From: Hyphomicrobiales bacterium
GTDB lineage: Bacteria > Pseudomonadota > Alphaproteobacteria > Rhizobiales > MH13
Length of the DNA stretch: 64,000 nt
NCBI GenBank assembly: GCA_017642935.1
Contig: JAEPOK010000001.1
Coordinates: forward strand, 682,001-746,000
Direction of reading: 5' to 3'
Shown here: positions 53,501 to 62,000 of the stretch, in pieces
Layout of the letters: the number at the start of each line of letters is the position of its first letter
Position numbering within the stretch: the first letter of the stretch is position 1
Notes under the pieces: generated by a model
Told to the model about the DNA's origin: nothing
The model's input: the letters and a program-made list of their open reading frames with translations, nothing else
The model's database searches: none
Position numbers and translations under genes: made by a program

Positions 53501-54596
53501 GGAAACCGCACTGTCAGTTTGTGACAAAACTGCACTTTCCGATCTTGTCGCAAGAAAGCTGGAAAACGACGATTTTCCGTCGGACGAGCACAAACGTCGG
53601 TGGATGGCTGCAGCATTCGCGGTTGATTTTGAGCGTTTTCGATCAGATTTGGAATCGTTCGCACAGCAAGACCAGGCAACACTTCATGCGTTGCGGGACC
53701 TGAGCTGGGGAGCAAACAGTGGTGAACAGACGAAACTGAAGCGATCCGTCGGCCAACTCACCTTTGTCATTACCCACTATGCTGCAGCATATCAGATAAC
53801 TGAACTTCCTCGAGGCGGATGGGCGGGCACGCACCCTTATGAGCAAGCTCAGTATATCGCTGGCTGCATCAACGAACTGGGCTCACATCTGACCGATGCG
53901 GCTCACTCAGCTCTTGAGCAGATTGTCGATGGCGGCATGCTTGGGAACCACATCGACAATGCGCGCCATGTTTTGGCGGAACACACGCGTTCGCTGGCAG
54001 ATGCGGCTTGGCGTGCCAACACGCTTCAAAGCATACGCCCAGTACTCCTTGCTGGTCCACCACAGACCATTGACGACCTTCAAAGCCTCGTGATGTCGGA
54101 GCTCGTGTCAGCACAGGAGCGAGTTCGCGACGGTACGTTCAATAGTGTTCAGCCCTTCTGGAATGACAATCAACCACACGACGAGAACTATTGCCGTGAT
54201 CGCCTGGCCGAACACCTCGAACCCTACCTGCTCCCATACGGTGTCAGGGTGCATAGCGAGGGGACGATGCCTGACCGGCGACGCTGTGATCTCTTGTGCA
54301 CTATTGGCGAATTGGACCTTCCGATTGAAATCAAAGGTCAGTGGCATCCCAATCTTTGGAATGCTGCCTGTGAGCAGTTGGAGGACAATTACGCGCGCAA
54401 TTACCGAAGTGATGGGCGGGGAATTTATGCGGTGGTTTGGTTTGGCGATGTTGCTGGCAGGAACCCGCCTGGAATTCGAACGATCGGTAGGCCGAATTCA
54501 GCTGCTGATTTGATGACAATGTTGCAGAGTCAGTCGCCTCGACCTTTGAACGCCAAAACCCAACTGTTTGTACTCGACGTGTCTCAGCCTATTTGA
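50577..54596 (+). CDS. NACHT-type NTPase with C-terminal PD-(D/E)XK nuclease-like domain
   Basis: This 1339-residue protein has Walker A at residues 43-50 (VGEPGSGKS), Walker B YTVIDGFDEVP at 84-94, the sensor FVITCRA, and NPQSLRLL, the pattern of bacterial NACHT/STAND NTPases. A long helical-repeat middle follows, with a charged helix near residues 745-790. The C-terminus carries a nuclease-like motif, Glu1228, Asp1238 (RRRCDLLC), Glu1251 and Lys1253 (IEIKGQ), as in PD-(D/E)XK enzymes. Known bacterial NACHT and Avs proteins recognise phage and trigger an effector, so a phage-defence role is inferred. In most of them the effector is N-terminal. The start lacks a clear ribosome site. Confidence 0.82.
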   Translation: MRCYRRFVSYVSRRIRVSDDADNWREISDIEFAALDGPLILVGEPGSGKSDTASAICTLRQGVLLEAYRVASSVPLPQLATGSYTVIDGFDEVPASSAHQPIELALERLHSQGIEAFVITCRAADLAAVQKERAIVAWTGRKPVIGHLQPLNDNEVASVVEGLGTFSSSGDEFVKEAHNRHAIELARNPQSLRLLIAAIGADGWPSTRTEIYERACVDFVQERNRYHRSQSPTVPDSQELLSIAGFVCAQLLLGGVRGIDLDNQNSDDQFLPTATFAGGSFSIESIRSAASTLLFRSVGNDKVEPMHRTVAEYLAARWLVSAQQAGSLSYRRLESAIYVEGTVPTSLRGLHAWMATLHRSRTNKLSSHDPYGCLRYGDVSQFSDVQIRVLIEQLQDLAAIDPYFRGEDWDAPVAAGLVRHAVRDEVVQLISSPDVPFGLSSVVLQSLKGVALAASVREDLRRVVLNDAMVFSVRSRALEALEESGEPEDWVALSSSLSSNDTLDSARLAVEIIIRHPDDFSGDKVAEVVLNNDRLNAREDGRTILGIDFRLWPVLRVDQLQTAIQAISAELPSDPHSRTDYQQRVEDRVQAAVIVLLSKSSEPTASQFWGWVCNTSRFGYQAKKFDEFSIEYFSERPELRRAIQELVLVNAGEDGTRAALFRLRDVASGLTPNEDDVVYHMAKLCSRNSDSENLIEQWRELAHWAAGSSGFAGDSWMRARELATLRPELNAVLDEIENRPRPAWEIEEEKRQRVEEAKQRRRDELRRKKFADVADSVRDGSHLHNLHQIAQAYLGLFGEVREIEDPAERVAWLVGDTNLQMARDGLLAACQREDLPSPREMAELSVQEQKTYFLERIILAACAAHQASGHALEDLPPSALWCALAACSWGLYSHDDKAIEALQEQLEDLLLQDDQETEQFLRDSIEPALFASEQHVSGLHELASDQRFTKHAESLTLEWLENSERVSDQPLKQLLETALSVCDKTALSDLVARKLENDDFPSDEHKRRWMAAAFAVDFERFRSDLESFAQQDQATLHALRDLSWGANSGEQTKLKRSVGQLTFVITHYAAAYQITELPRGGWAGTHPYEQAQYIAGCINELGSHLTDAAHSALEQIVDGGMLGNHIDNARHVLAEHTRSLADAAWRANTLQSIRPVLLAGPPQTIDDLQSLVMSELVSAQERVRDGTFNSVQPFWNDNQPHDENYCRDRLAEHLEPYLLPYGVRVHSEGTMPDRRRCDLLCTIGELDLPIEIKGQWHPNLWNAACEQLEDNYARNYRSDGRGIYAVVWFGDVAGRNPPGIRTIGRPNSAADLMTMLQSQSPRPLNAKTQLFVLDVSQPI

Positions 54597-54843
54597 GAGC
54601 TTTAGCCAAACCGGTATTCGTAAAACTGAGCAAGAGGTTGCTAGATTCGCGTCAACAATTCCCACTATAGAAGGCTATTTGAATGACCAAGCGCAACCTC
54701 AAGTTAATTTGACCGAGGTTATATCCTCCAGGCTGTACGGGGTGTGCTTGCCCAAATTGAACTCATCGCTTTGGATACTTGAGAACGCCGTGCTAAAGAT
54801 GCACTGATAGTGTAGGCCTTGGCATCAATGCGGGTAAGTGAAA

Positions 54844-55575
54844 ATGGTAATGGCAAGTGAATTGGTAGCTCGCGAGGAGCGTGATTTAGCCTGGCATCGT
54901 CGCAAAGGACGTATCCGTGATGGAGAATTTCAAGGCCTCCCGGTGCTTCACTTCGACGACAATGAGCACTCTGGTTTTTTCTATAAATCTCGCACAAGGA
55001 AAACGGGGATTTGCCTTCATTACACTGAAGGCTATTTGGGGGGCGATATTTCGTATCTTACCCGCCACGATTATAAAGTGAGCGTACCATTCTTGATCGG
55101 GCAGAGCGGAAAAATCGTGCAGCTATTCGACCCTGACTATTGGTCATATCATTTGGGACGTGGCGCAATAGGCGGAAACACGCGTGGCTCAAAGGCATTG
55201 ATTGGCATTGAGTTGAACTCGGTTGGACACATTGAAAAATCTGGTGACTTGATGTTCACGTATTGGGGAAATGAGTACTGCCGCGCGACAGAAACAAATT
55301 ATTACACAAAATTACGTTCTGCCTATCGCGGGTATGAGTATTATGCTGCATTTACTGCCTTACAATACAAAAGCTTAAATGCTCTCCTGGATGCCTTATG
55401 CGATAAATACGATATTCCACGTCGATTCCTGAACCTTTCGACGCGGTTTGAGCCATTCGCAAGATCGGAAGAAGCAGCCAAATTTCGAGGTATCTCAAGC
55501 CACGTGAATTATCGTAGTACGGGGAAGCGAGATATCGGTCCAGCATTTGAATGGCACCGCATTGGTGCGAACTGA
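54844..55575 (+). CDS. N-acetylmuramoyl-L-alanine amidase-like protein without signal peptide
   Basis: The 243-residue protein has the amidase_2 (PGRP-like) layout. The first zinc histidine is in TGICLHYTEGY, then FLIGQSGKIVQLFDPDYWSYHLGRG and LIGIELNSVGH. The remaining ligands are in SSHVNYRSTGKRDIGPAF (His, then Asp). These enzymes cut the bond between N-acetylmuramate and L-alanine in peptidoglycan. It has no signal peptide, so it would need another route, or lysis, to reach the wall. Its stop overlaps the next gene's start (TGATG), so they are coupled. Confidence 0.85.
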   Translation: MVMASELVAREERDLAWHRRKGRIRDGEFQGLPVLHFDDNEHSGFFYKSRTRKTGICLHYTEGYLGGDISYLTRHDYKVSVPFLIGQSGKIVQLFDPDYWSYHLGRGAIGGNTRGSKALIGIELNSVGHIEKSGDLMFTYWGNEYCRATETNYYTKLRSAYRGYEYYAAFTALQYKSLNALLDALCDKYDIPRRFLNLSTRFEPFARSEEAAKFRGISSHVNYRSTGKRDIGPAFEWHRIGAN

Positions 55576-56237
55576 TGGCACCACCGAACTTTGATTGGGA
55601 GCAAGATGGCTTGCGGAAGCATGACTTTATATCGTTTAACAAAGCGATTTTGCTAAACCTAATTAATCGGATAAATCGAGAGACTGCGCAACAAACCAAC
55701 AAACCAGTTATTGAAATCACTCTTGAAGACGTCTGTGCTATCTTCAATGCAGAAGCTGGACTGACGCCTGGTGGTTATGTTGATACAACCCATATTCACT
55801 CTCTGGGCGAGCACGGGGTCCTTCCGCTACCAAAGAACATTGATTTCTGGGTTGATAGTGCTCCAAGCTGGCACCAGCCTATGTCTGTGGATACCAATCT
55901 CTATTATTTTTTTTCGTACTGCGCATCGATCAAGAACAAAGCGTTCAAGGTGATCGAGTTTTTGCATCTATATAGAGCTCTGTTTGAACAAGAGTTCTCG
56001 AAAAATGACCGGAGAATGCAAGCTTTAATTTTAGCCGGCGTGATCCATGGGTATTTCGAAGTAGGCACTTACCGATCCAAAACCGTACCGCTTGGGTATC
56101 TGCTGGATAATTACCGTTCTGGCACCAGATTGGCCCAGATGATGGGCAACACTGACTATGATCGAGCAGGTGCTGCGATTCTTGCTAACCGCGAAAGAAA
56201 CCTTCTGGTCGGTATGGGCTGGGCAACTGAACCTTAG
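55575..56237 (+). CDS. Unknown protein coupled to the amidase
   Basis: The 220-residue protein starts at the ATG overlapping the amidase stop. It begins hydrophilic, and the middle reads CAIFNAEAGLTPGGYVDTTHIHSLGEHGVLPLP, with a Glu/His-rich pattern that could hint at a lysozyme-like or transglycosylase-like catalytic region. No signal peptide is present. I cannot assign a family. Strict coupling with the amidase gene suggests joint action on the cell wall. Confidence 0.6.
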   Translation: MAPPNFDWEQDGLRKHDFISFNKAILLNLINRINRETAQQTNKPVIEITLEDVCAIFNAEAGLTPGGYVDTTHIHSLGEHGVLPLPKNIDFWVDSAPSWHQPMSVDTNLYYFFSYCASIKNKAFKVIEFLHLYRALFEQEFSKNDRRMQALILAGVIHGYFEVGTYRSKTVPLGYLLDNYRSGTRLAQMMGNTDYDRAGAAILANRERNLLVGMGWATEP

Positions 56238-56274
56238 TATGCGACCCGCGCATGGAGATTGAGACACTTCGCAA

Positions 56275-57033
56275 CTACAGGCTGCGAAAAGCGTCTGTTA
56301 AGCGTTCAGTTGGTCGGTATGATATGTCGGCCTGGTAATCATAGTTTCTCTGGTCGTTTAAAAACACGGTGTAGATCCGAATATCCAATAGGACTGGTAG
56401 GTTTTGACCCTGCCAATCTTCGGTCGACGCCCCAACGATTTCGACATTTACCGATCCGCCCCGCCGTCCCGGAACTGGAACCGAAATGGTCGCTCCGGAG
56501 GACAGAGCATTGCGATACCCTACCAGGGTCGAATCTGCCGTGATCGCACCGGCTACCAATACAAGTCTAAACGGTGAGTTTTCTTCTGCTGCTGCATCAA
56601 GGAACCAGCGAGTCCCAAGATCTACACCGCGCGCCTCTCGCCGGTTGATTGCTGAACTTAGTGCGTCGTGTGTGTCGGTAATGGTTTCTCTGCGTCCATT
56701 GTTCAACTCGATGAACGCTTGACCAGCGACCTCCAACTCTACCTGAGCTTGAACAGCGGCGGACAGGCTGCCTTCCACTGTGATCCCACGAATACTACTG
56801 GCGCGAATTCGGTCAAACGAGTTATCGTTAACAACGAACCGCTGAAATTCAGGTCCCAAATTCGCAAGGATACTCAAAGAGTCATCGCGTGTGTCCAACA
56901 GATACAGATCGCCCACACCCAACAGGCCGGTGTTTAAAAAACCTCGGTCAGTTTTGACGTGCGAAAGGTTGATGCTCGCAGATTGGCAGCCAAGCATAGT
57001 GAGGCAAAGAAAAACTACCACAAAGCGCATCAT
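56275..57033 (-). CDS. Hypothetical lipoprotein convergent to the amidase pair
   Basis: This 252-residue protein has a lipoprotein signal peptide with lipobox MLGC-QSA. The mature part is polar and beta-rich (GVGDLYLLDTRDDSLSILANLG). It would be anchored in the periplasm. GGAG precedes the ATG at 57033. It is convergent to the amidase-partner gene, with only 38 bp between the stop codons. A function is not recognised; an immunity or surface role is possible. Confidence 0.7.
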   Translation of the reverse strand: MMRFVVVFLCLTMLGCQSASINLSHVKTDRGFLNTGLLGVGDLYLLDTRDDSLSILANLGPEFQRFVVNDNSFDRIRASSIRGITVEGSLSAAVQAQVELEVAGQAFIELNNGRRETITDTHDALSSAINRREARGVDLGTRWFLDAAAEENSPFRLVLVAGAITADSTLVGYRNALSSGATISVPVPGRRGGSVNVEIVGASTEDWQGQNLPVLLDIRIYTVFLNDQRNYDYQADISYRPTERLTDAFRSL

Positions 57034-57361
57034 GAATTTCTCCATCATCCGTCAATACGTCTGAGTTGATGATTGCATGAAGGTTGTCTGTTTTAAATTG
57101 TCAATTTTGAAAAATTTCGTTGCTCCATCGGATATCACGAAAGTCTTAGTGACTCGCCAGGCATTGCTGAGCACTCACTCTCGTTGCTACGCCCAAATCT
57201 GGTTTGCTGATAACCCTATTGTCCGTGAGACTGGCTCATAGCGCGTGGAATTGAGCAATCAGAAGCGTAGAAACGACCACAAAGCTTTGCACAAAAACTT
57301 GCACAACAATGCTATACATTGCCAAAAAACAAATAAAAACAATATTTTGCACTAAGATATC

Positions 57362-57411
57362 ACGGTCTCCAAAACCGTAGGTCGCGGGTTCGAACCCTGC
57401 TGCCCCTGCCA
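57362..57411 (+). repeat. Right attachment repeat (attR)
   Basis: The 50 bases from the anticodon stem to CCA are an exact copy of the 3' part of tRNA-Trp at 32904-32953. To its left, TTGCACAA occurs at 57287-57294 and 57299-57306, with TTGCACTAA at 57347-57355, resembling the arm-type motif near attL. Confidence 0.9.
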
Positions 57412-57540
57412 CTTGCGCGGACGGTATCAACAACAGCTTTTGGAAAACGAGGCATTGTCTCGGTATCATCGGCGCCGCCGCACAGCAGTGAATCCGACCG
57501 CCACCTTGGGCCGCAAAAACCGGAAATGGCATGGTTGAGT

Positions 57541-57711
57541 TCAGCGGCAAGCTGAGGCGGGCCGTTCCACCATGGATTGGTGGGACGCGATGCCGATCCC
57601 GTCGTAGAAGGCGGAGAGCGTTACGTCGTGACCGTCTCTCCTCAAAAAGAAGGCCACGCTCAGTCCAACGATGCCCGAGCCGATGACAGCGATGGAGACG
57701 GGGCTGTTCAA
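57541..57711 (-). pseudogene. Truncated FAD-dependent oxidoreductase fragment (DadA-like)
   Basis: From a TTG at 57711 the minus strand encodes NSPVSIAVIGSGIVGLSVAF followed by FLRRDGHDVTL, the N-terminal Rossmann FAD motif of a D-amino-acid dehydrogenase-like protein, then loses similarity and stops at 57541. A DadA-type enzyme would be about 420 residues, so this is a remnant. It lies between the island's right end and putA. Confidence 0.6.
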
Positions 57712-57786
57712 CGCGATCGCGCCTTTGTCGCCAGCGCTAAATCACTGAGCGTGGTCGATCGACAGCTCATCCTATCTGCGTTTGCA

Positions 57787-60700
57787 TCAGGCAACCCGGC
57801 GTGGGTTGCTACGCTCTCCAGCGAGGAGCGCGGCATTGCCGCCAGCGGCCGTCGTATCGACGCAAAGATGGCGCTCCAGACAGGCATGCGCCTTATCCGG
57901 ATGCCCCGTGATGAGCGGGATGATCGGTCCTTGGCGTTGGGAAAGCGCTTCTGCGTAAGCACGCGCGGCAGTCTCTTCTCCCCACCAGATCAACCCGCCA
58001 AAGGGCGGCAGATCATGCAAATCCATCGGGTCAAGCACGCCATTGATGCAAACGGCTTGGCCTCCAAGTGCCACTGTGGCAGCACATTGCAGGGCAACAG
58101 CCTCGGGGCCGGGGCCTGCACACATGAGCGGGGCTCGGGGCAGGGTGGTCAACCTGTTGAGCTCGCCTGTTGGTCCTGGAAGGATTTGCGTTTGACTGAG
58201 GACCGACCGGGTATCCAATGCACGCAATGCCTTTTTGAGAGCGCCAATGTCCGTCGGTGTCGCCCAGTCCGCCGAAATTTGCGGGGCGGGTGAGGCGGTG
58301 AAACGGGTCAGATAATGTGGTCCACCGGCCTTCGGCCCGGTCCCCGATAGACCTTCGCCGCCAAAAGGCTGGCTGCCGACGATTGCGCCAATCTGATTGC
58401 GATTGGCGTAGATGTTGCCGGCATCAACTGCGTCGGCGATGGTCTGCACACGGTCGTCGATCCTTGTGTGCAGGCCGAAGGTCAAACCATAGCCGGTCGC
58501 GTTGATGGCCGCGATGACACGGTCAATCTCATCGGCCTTGAAGGTCGCGACATGGAGGACAGGTCCAAAGACCTCCTCTTCCAAGTCGTCAATGCCGGAC
58601 ACGCTGATGAGGGCCGGCCCGACGAAAGACCCCAAATTAGGTGCCTCACGTCGATGGATCAGCCGACCGTCACGCGCAGCGGCGTCGATATAGGCGTTGA
58701 TCCTAACTGCGGCCGTCTCTGAGATAATGGGCCCGATATCGGTTGCGATGTCCCACGGGTTACCAAGAACCAGTTCGTCCATTGCCCCAGCTAGGCGCTC
58801 CAGGAAGGGCGCGGCGATATCCTCTTGAAGATAGAGGCAGCGCAGCGCCGAACAGCGCTGACCGGCCGACTGGAACGCGGAGACGATGATGTCGCGAACG
58901 GCCTGTTCGGGCAGGGCCGTGCTGTCGACAATCATCGCATTGAGCCCGCCGGTTTCGGCAATTAGGGGCGTGCCCGGCGCGCAGCCGGTGGCCATGGCCG
59001 ACTGGATGCGGCGCGCCGTTGCCGTTGAGCCGGTGAAGGCCACGCCGCCCACCCGCGGGTCGGAGGTCAAGGCGGTACCGATCTGGCTTCCCGTTCCTGG
59101 CAGGAACTGAAGGGCCGCGTGCGGCACACCCGCCTGATGAAGCTTTTGGACGGCCCAGGCGGCAATTGCGGGCGTCGTTTCGGCGGGCTTGGCAAGCACG
59201 GCGTTGCCCGCAGCCAGTGCCGCTGCGACCTGGCCACTGAAGATCGCAAGCGGGAAATTCCAGGGGCTGATGCAGGTGAAGACACCCCGGGCCGGCGTTT
59301 CGAGCGTCTCGGCCTCACGCGCATAGTAGCGCAGAAAATCCACCGCCTCGCGAAGTTCTGCGACAGCATCACCAAGTGTCTTGCCCGCTTCTGCCGCGAG
59401 CAACGCAAAAGCCTCTCCGAATTCTGCCTCAAACATATCCGCGGCGCGGCGCAGCACAGTGGCGCGGTCGGAGGGTGGGGCTGTCCAAGGGCTTGCGGCT
59501 GACAGAGCGGTTGCCACATCGTCGGCGGATGCTAACTCTGTTGAGCCAATGATTTCACCGGAGCTTGGGTCGGCAATGGCTTCAGATATGCCGCCGATGG
59601 GTGTCCCAGCGATGATCGGGCCGACCGTTAGGCCGGCCGGGCGCTGACGCGCTGCATCGATACGGGAGAGTTCGTTGACATCACTTAGATCGAAACCGGC
59701 TGCATTGCGGCGATCAGGTGCGAACAGCTCCGGCCCTGTCGTGACAGTGGACCCGCCTGAGGACATATCTGTCGCCAACTGCTCAAAAGGACAGGCCGCC
59801 ACGACTGATGCAGGAACGGATTTATCGACGATCTGGTTGACGAAGGAGGAGTTGGCGCCGTTTTCGAGCAGGCGCCGCACCAGGTAAGCGAGGAGATCAC
59901 GATGGGCGCCGACTGGCGCGTAGATCCGGCATCGCGTTCCCTTGTCGGCAAGGACAAGATCATGCAGCGCCTCGCCCATGCCATGCAGCCGCTGAAATTC
60001 GAACGCTTCGCGCGGCAGGTCTTCGGCCATCTCCAAAACCGCGGCCACGGAATGGGCGTTGTGTGTCGCGAATTGCGGGTAGATGCGGTCGGTCAACCGC
60101 AAGAGCTTTTGCGCCAGTCCGATATAGCTGACATCGCTCGCAGCCTTTCGCGTAAAGACTGGAAAGCCGTCCAGGCCCTGAACCTGCGCATGTTTGATTT
60201 CCATGTCCCAGTAGGCGCCTTTGACCAGCCGAACCATGATCCGCCGGTCATGCGTTTCAGCCATCCGGTGGAGTTCGTCGATTACGCCGCCGGCGCGCTG
60301 CCCGTAGGCCTGAACGACCACACCGAAGCCGCTCCACCCGGCAAGCCTCGGATCCGCAAGCGTGGCCTCTACGACCTTTAACGATAGAGCCAGGCGGTTG
60401 GCCTCTTCGGCATCGATGTTAAGCCCCATTCCGGCGTCGGCAGCCTGCCGTGCTAGCCCGGTCAATACCGGCACCAGTTCAGTCATCACGCGGTCGGTTT
60501 GTGCCACCTCGTAGCGCGGATGAAGGGCGGACAGTTTGACCGAAATTCCTGGGTTGATCGTGATGTCCGGGCCTTTGCATGCGGCGCTGATGTGAGCGAT
60601 GGCATCGCGGTAGGCGCGGGCATAGCGTTGCGCGTCGGCGGCCGTGATCGCTCCTTCGCCCAGCATGTCGTAGGAATAGGTGTAACCGTTTGCCTCCATT

Positions 60701-61245
60701 CCGCGTGCACGCTGCATTGCAGCGCCTATGTCTTCGCCAAGGACAAATTGCCGACCCATCTGTTTGATGGCAGCAGCAACGGCGGTACGGATGACCGGTT
60801 CGCCGAGGCGGCGCACCATGGAGCGCAGCGTCCCGGCCACGCCCGGTTCTGCGTCATCCAACACACGCCCTGTCAGCAACAGCCCCCATGTCGAAGCGTT
60901 GACAAGCGGTGAGCTGGACTGACCCAGATGGTCAGACCAGTTGGATGGCGCGATCTTGTCCTCAATCAGCGCGTCGATTGTCTTGGGATCCGGCACACGC
61001 AGAAGTGCCTCGGCAAGACACATTAGGGCGACGCCTTCGCTGGTGGATAGGCCGTACTCGGCCAGAAAGGTTTCCATGAGGCCGGGTCTGGATGCCTCGC
61101 GGATTTGCTCCACCAAGGACGTAGCTCTTGTGACGATTGCGGCCCGCGAGCCCGGTTCCAGCTGCGCAGTTCGTTCAAGGTCGCCAAGAACGTCGGCTTC
61201 GCTACGCCGCTTGTTCTCGTCCCAGGCTTGGTTGATGTCGATCAT
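57787..61245 (-). CDS. putA: Bifunctional proline dehydrogenase / P5C dehydrogenase
   Basis: PutA oxidises proline to glutamate in two steps. The 1152-residue protein has the FAD-dependent proline dehydrogenase barrel (about residues 100-470, ending with [33 protein letters not shown]) and an aldehyde dehydrogenase domain (from about 540), with catalytic Cys in [14 protein letters not shown] and Glu in [12 protein letters not shown]. The N-terminal ribbon-helix-helix DNA-binding domain of enteric PutA is absent, so control probably falls to the divergent Lrp-type regulator. I chose the ATG at 61245; a GTG four codons earlier is possible. Confidence 0.95.
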   Translation of the reverse strand: MIDINQAWDENKRRSEADVLGDLERTAQLEPGSRAAIVTRATSLVEQIREASRPGLMETFLAEYGLSTSEGVALMCLAEALLRVPDPKTIDALIEDKIAPSNWSDHLGQSSSPLVNASTWGLLLTGRVLDDAEPGVAGTLRSMVRRLGEPVIRTAVAAAIKQMGRQFVLGEDIGAAMQRARGMEANGYTYSYDMLGEGAITAADAQRYARAYRDAIAHISAACKGPDITINPGISVKLSALHPRYEVAQTDRVMTELVPVLTGLARQAADAGMGLNIDAEEANRLALSLKVVEATLADPRLAGWSGFGVVVQAYGQRAGGVIDELHRMAETHDRRIMVRLVKGAYWDMEIKHAQVQGLDGFPVFTRKAASDVSYIGLAQKLLRLTDRIYPQFATHNAHSVAAVLEMAEDLPREAFEFQRLHGMGEALHDLVLADKGTRCRIYAPVGAHRDLLAYLVRRLLENGANSSFVNQIVDKSVPASVVAACPFEQLATDMSSGGSTVTTGPELFAPDRRNAAGFDLSDVNELSRIDAARQRPAGLTVGPIIAGTPIGGISEAIADPSSGEIIGSTELASADDVATALSAASPWTAPPSDRATVLRRAADMFEAEFGEAFALLAAEAGKTLGDAVAELREAVDFLRYYAREAETLETPARGVFTCISPWNFPLAIFSGQVAAALAAGNAVLAKPAETTPAIAAWAVQKLHQAGVPHAALQFLPGTGSQIGTALTSDPRVGGVAFTGSTATARRIQSAMATGCAPGTPLIAETGGLNAMIVDSTALPEQAVRDIIVSAFQSAGQRCSALRCLYLQEDIAAPFLERLAGAMDELVLGNPWDIATDIGPIISETAAVRINAYIDAAARDGRLIHRREAPNLGSFVGPALISVSGIDDLEEEVFGPVLHVATFKADEIDRVIAAINATGYGLTFGLHTRIDDRVQTIADAVDAGNIYANRNQIGAIVGSQPFGGEGLSGTGPKAGGPHYLTRFTASPAPQISADWATPTDIGALKKALRALDTRSVLSQTQILPGPTGELNRLTTLPRAPLMCAGPGPEAVALQCAATVALGGQAVCINGVLDPMDLHDLPPFGGLIWWGEETAARAYAEALSQRQGPIIPLITGHPDKAHACLERHLCVDTTAAGGNAALLAGERSNPRRVA

Positions 61246-61362
61246 TGACACGCTCACTCAGGTTGCGCGCTTTCTACCATTTTACGAAGAGCCGTTTCGA
61301 CTGTAGGCTGACCAATGAAGGGCAAAAAGCCCAAAGTATGACTGAAAAGAAGACGATTCTTG

Positions 61363-61833
61363 ATGCTGAAAAATGAGCGCTTGGACGAAATTGACCATCG
61401 AATCCTGGGCGCGTTGGCGGCCGATGGGCGGATTTCGATGACAGCACTCGGCTTGGAAGTTGGTCTCTCCAAAACCCCGGTCACGGCTCGCGTGAGGCGG
61501 CTGGAGTCGCTTGGTGTGATTACGGGCTATCGGGCTGAGCTCTCGGCAAGCAAACTTGGGCTTGAGCATGTCGCCTTTTTGGAGGTGAAGCTCTCCGATA
61601 CGCGGCAGCAGGCTTTGTCCGACTTCAACGACGCAGTGCGCCTCATCCCCGAGGTGGAATCCTGCCACATGATTGCCGGCGGATTCGATTATCTGCTCAA
61701 AGTCAGAACCACGGATATCGCCGCCTATAGACGAGTTTTGGGTGAGCAGATCTCGCAGCTGCCGCACCTTGCATCCACATCAACCTTCGTGTCTATGGAA
61801 AGCGTCCTTGAGCTGGGCGGGTTGCAGCTCTGA
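61363..61833 (+). CDS. Lrp/AsnC family regulator, probable PutR
   Basis: The 156-residue protein has the AsnC-type helix-turn-helix (IDHRILGALAADGRISMTALGLEVGLSKTPVTARVRRLE) and the ligand-binding RAM domain (HVAFLEVKLSDTRQQALSDF, ESCHMIAGGFDYLLKVRTTD). In Agrobacterium and other rhizobia a divergent Lrp-type gene (PutR) activates putA in response to proline. Position and length match. The ATG at 61363 was chosen. A TTG one codon earlier is possible. Confidence 0.9.
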   Translation: MLKNERLDEIDHRILGALAADGRISMTALGLEVGLSKTPVTARVRRLESLGVITGYRAELSASKLGLEHVAFLEVKLSDTRQQALSDFNDAVRLIPEVESCHMIAGGFDYLLKVRTTDIAAYRRVLGEQISQLPHLASTSTFVSMESVLELGGLQL

Positions 61834-61910
61834 ACCCGGATCGCGCGCCATCGACCCGGGTCCGTTGATCAGCGGACGGAAGCAAGTTGGATGAGCGCGT
61901 CGGTAAGGCC

Positions 61911-61928
61911 TAGACCACCATTGGTCTA
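61911..61928. terminator. Hairpin between converging regulator genes
   Basis: TAGACCA and TGGTCTA form a 7-bp hairpin with CCAT as loop in the gap between the lrp-type and lacI-type genes. A second hairpin (GTCCG/CGGAC, 61860-61877) lies nearby. There is no T-run, so terminator function is uncertain. Confidence 0.45.
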
Positions 61929-62000
61929 CGCCGTTTGAGGTTTGTCCTTGCGACACCGGTTGCGCGGCCTCGCCGTTGAGAAGCGCCTGCGTACGTCTGA

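Larger units (their letters stand above)
32904..57411. mobile_element. Integrative mobilisable element in tRNA-Trp
   Basis: A segment of about 24.5 kb is bounded by an exact 50-bp direct repeat of the 3' half of tRNA-Trp, one copy at 32904-32953 and one at 57362-57411. A tyrosine integrase lies 115 bp from the intact tRNA. Inside are a relaxase, a TraG-type ATPase, an ArdA-like gene, a ParDE pair, several recombinases and unusual cargo. No mating-pore genes were found, so transfer would need another element's apparatus. Base composition and the mixture of unrelated genes fit acquisition by transfer. Confidence 0.9.

Noticed and set aside
57236-57550. Minus-strand frame of 104 codons spanning attR
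   Set aside because: It reads through the tRNA fragment and the oxidoreductase remnant and is not a real gene.
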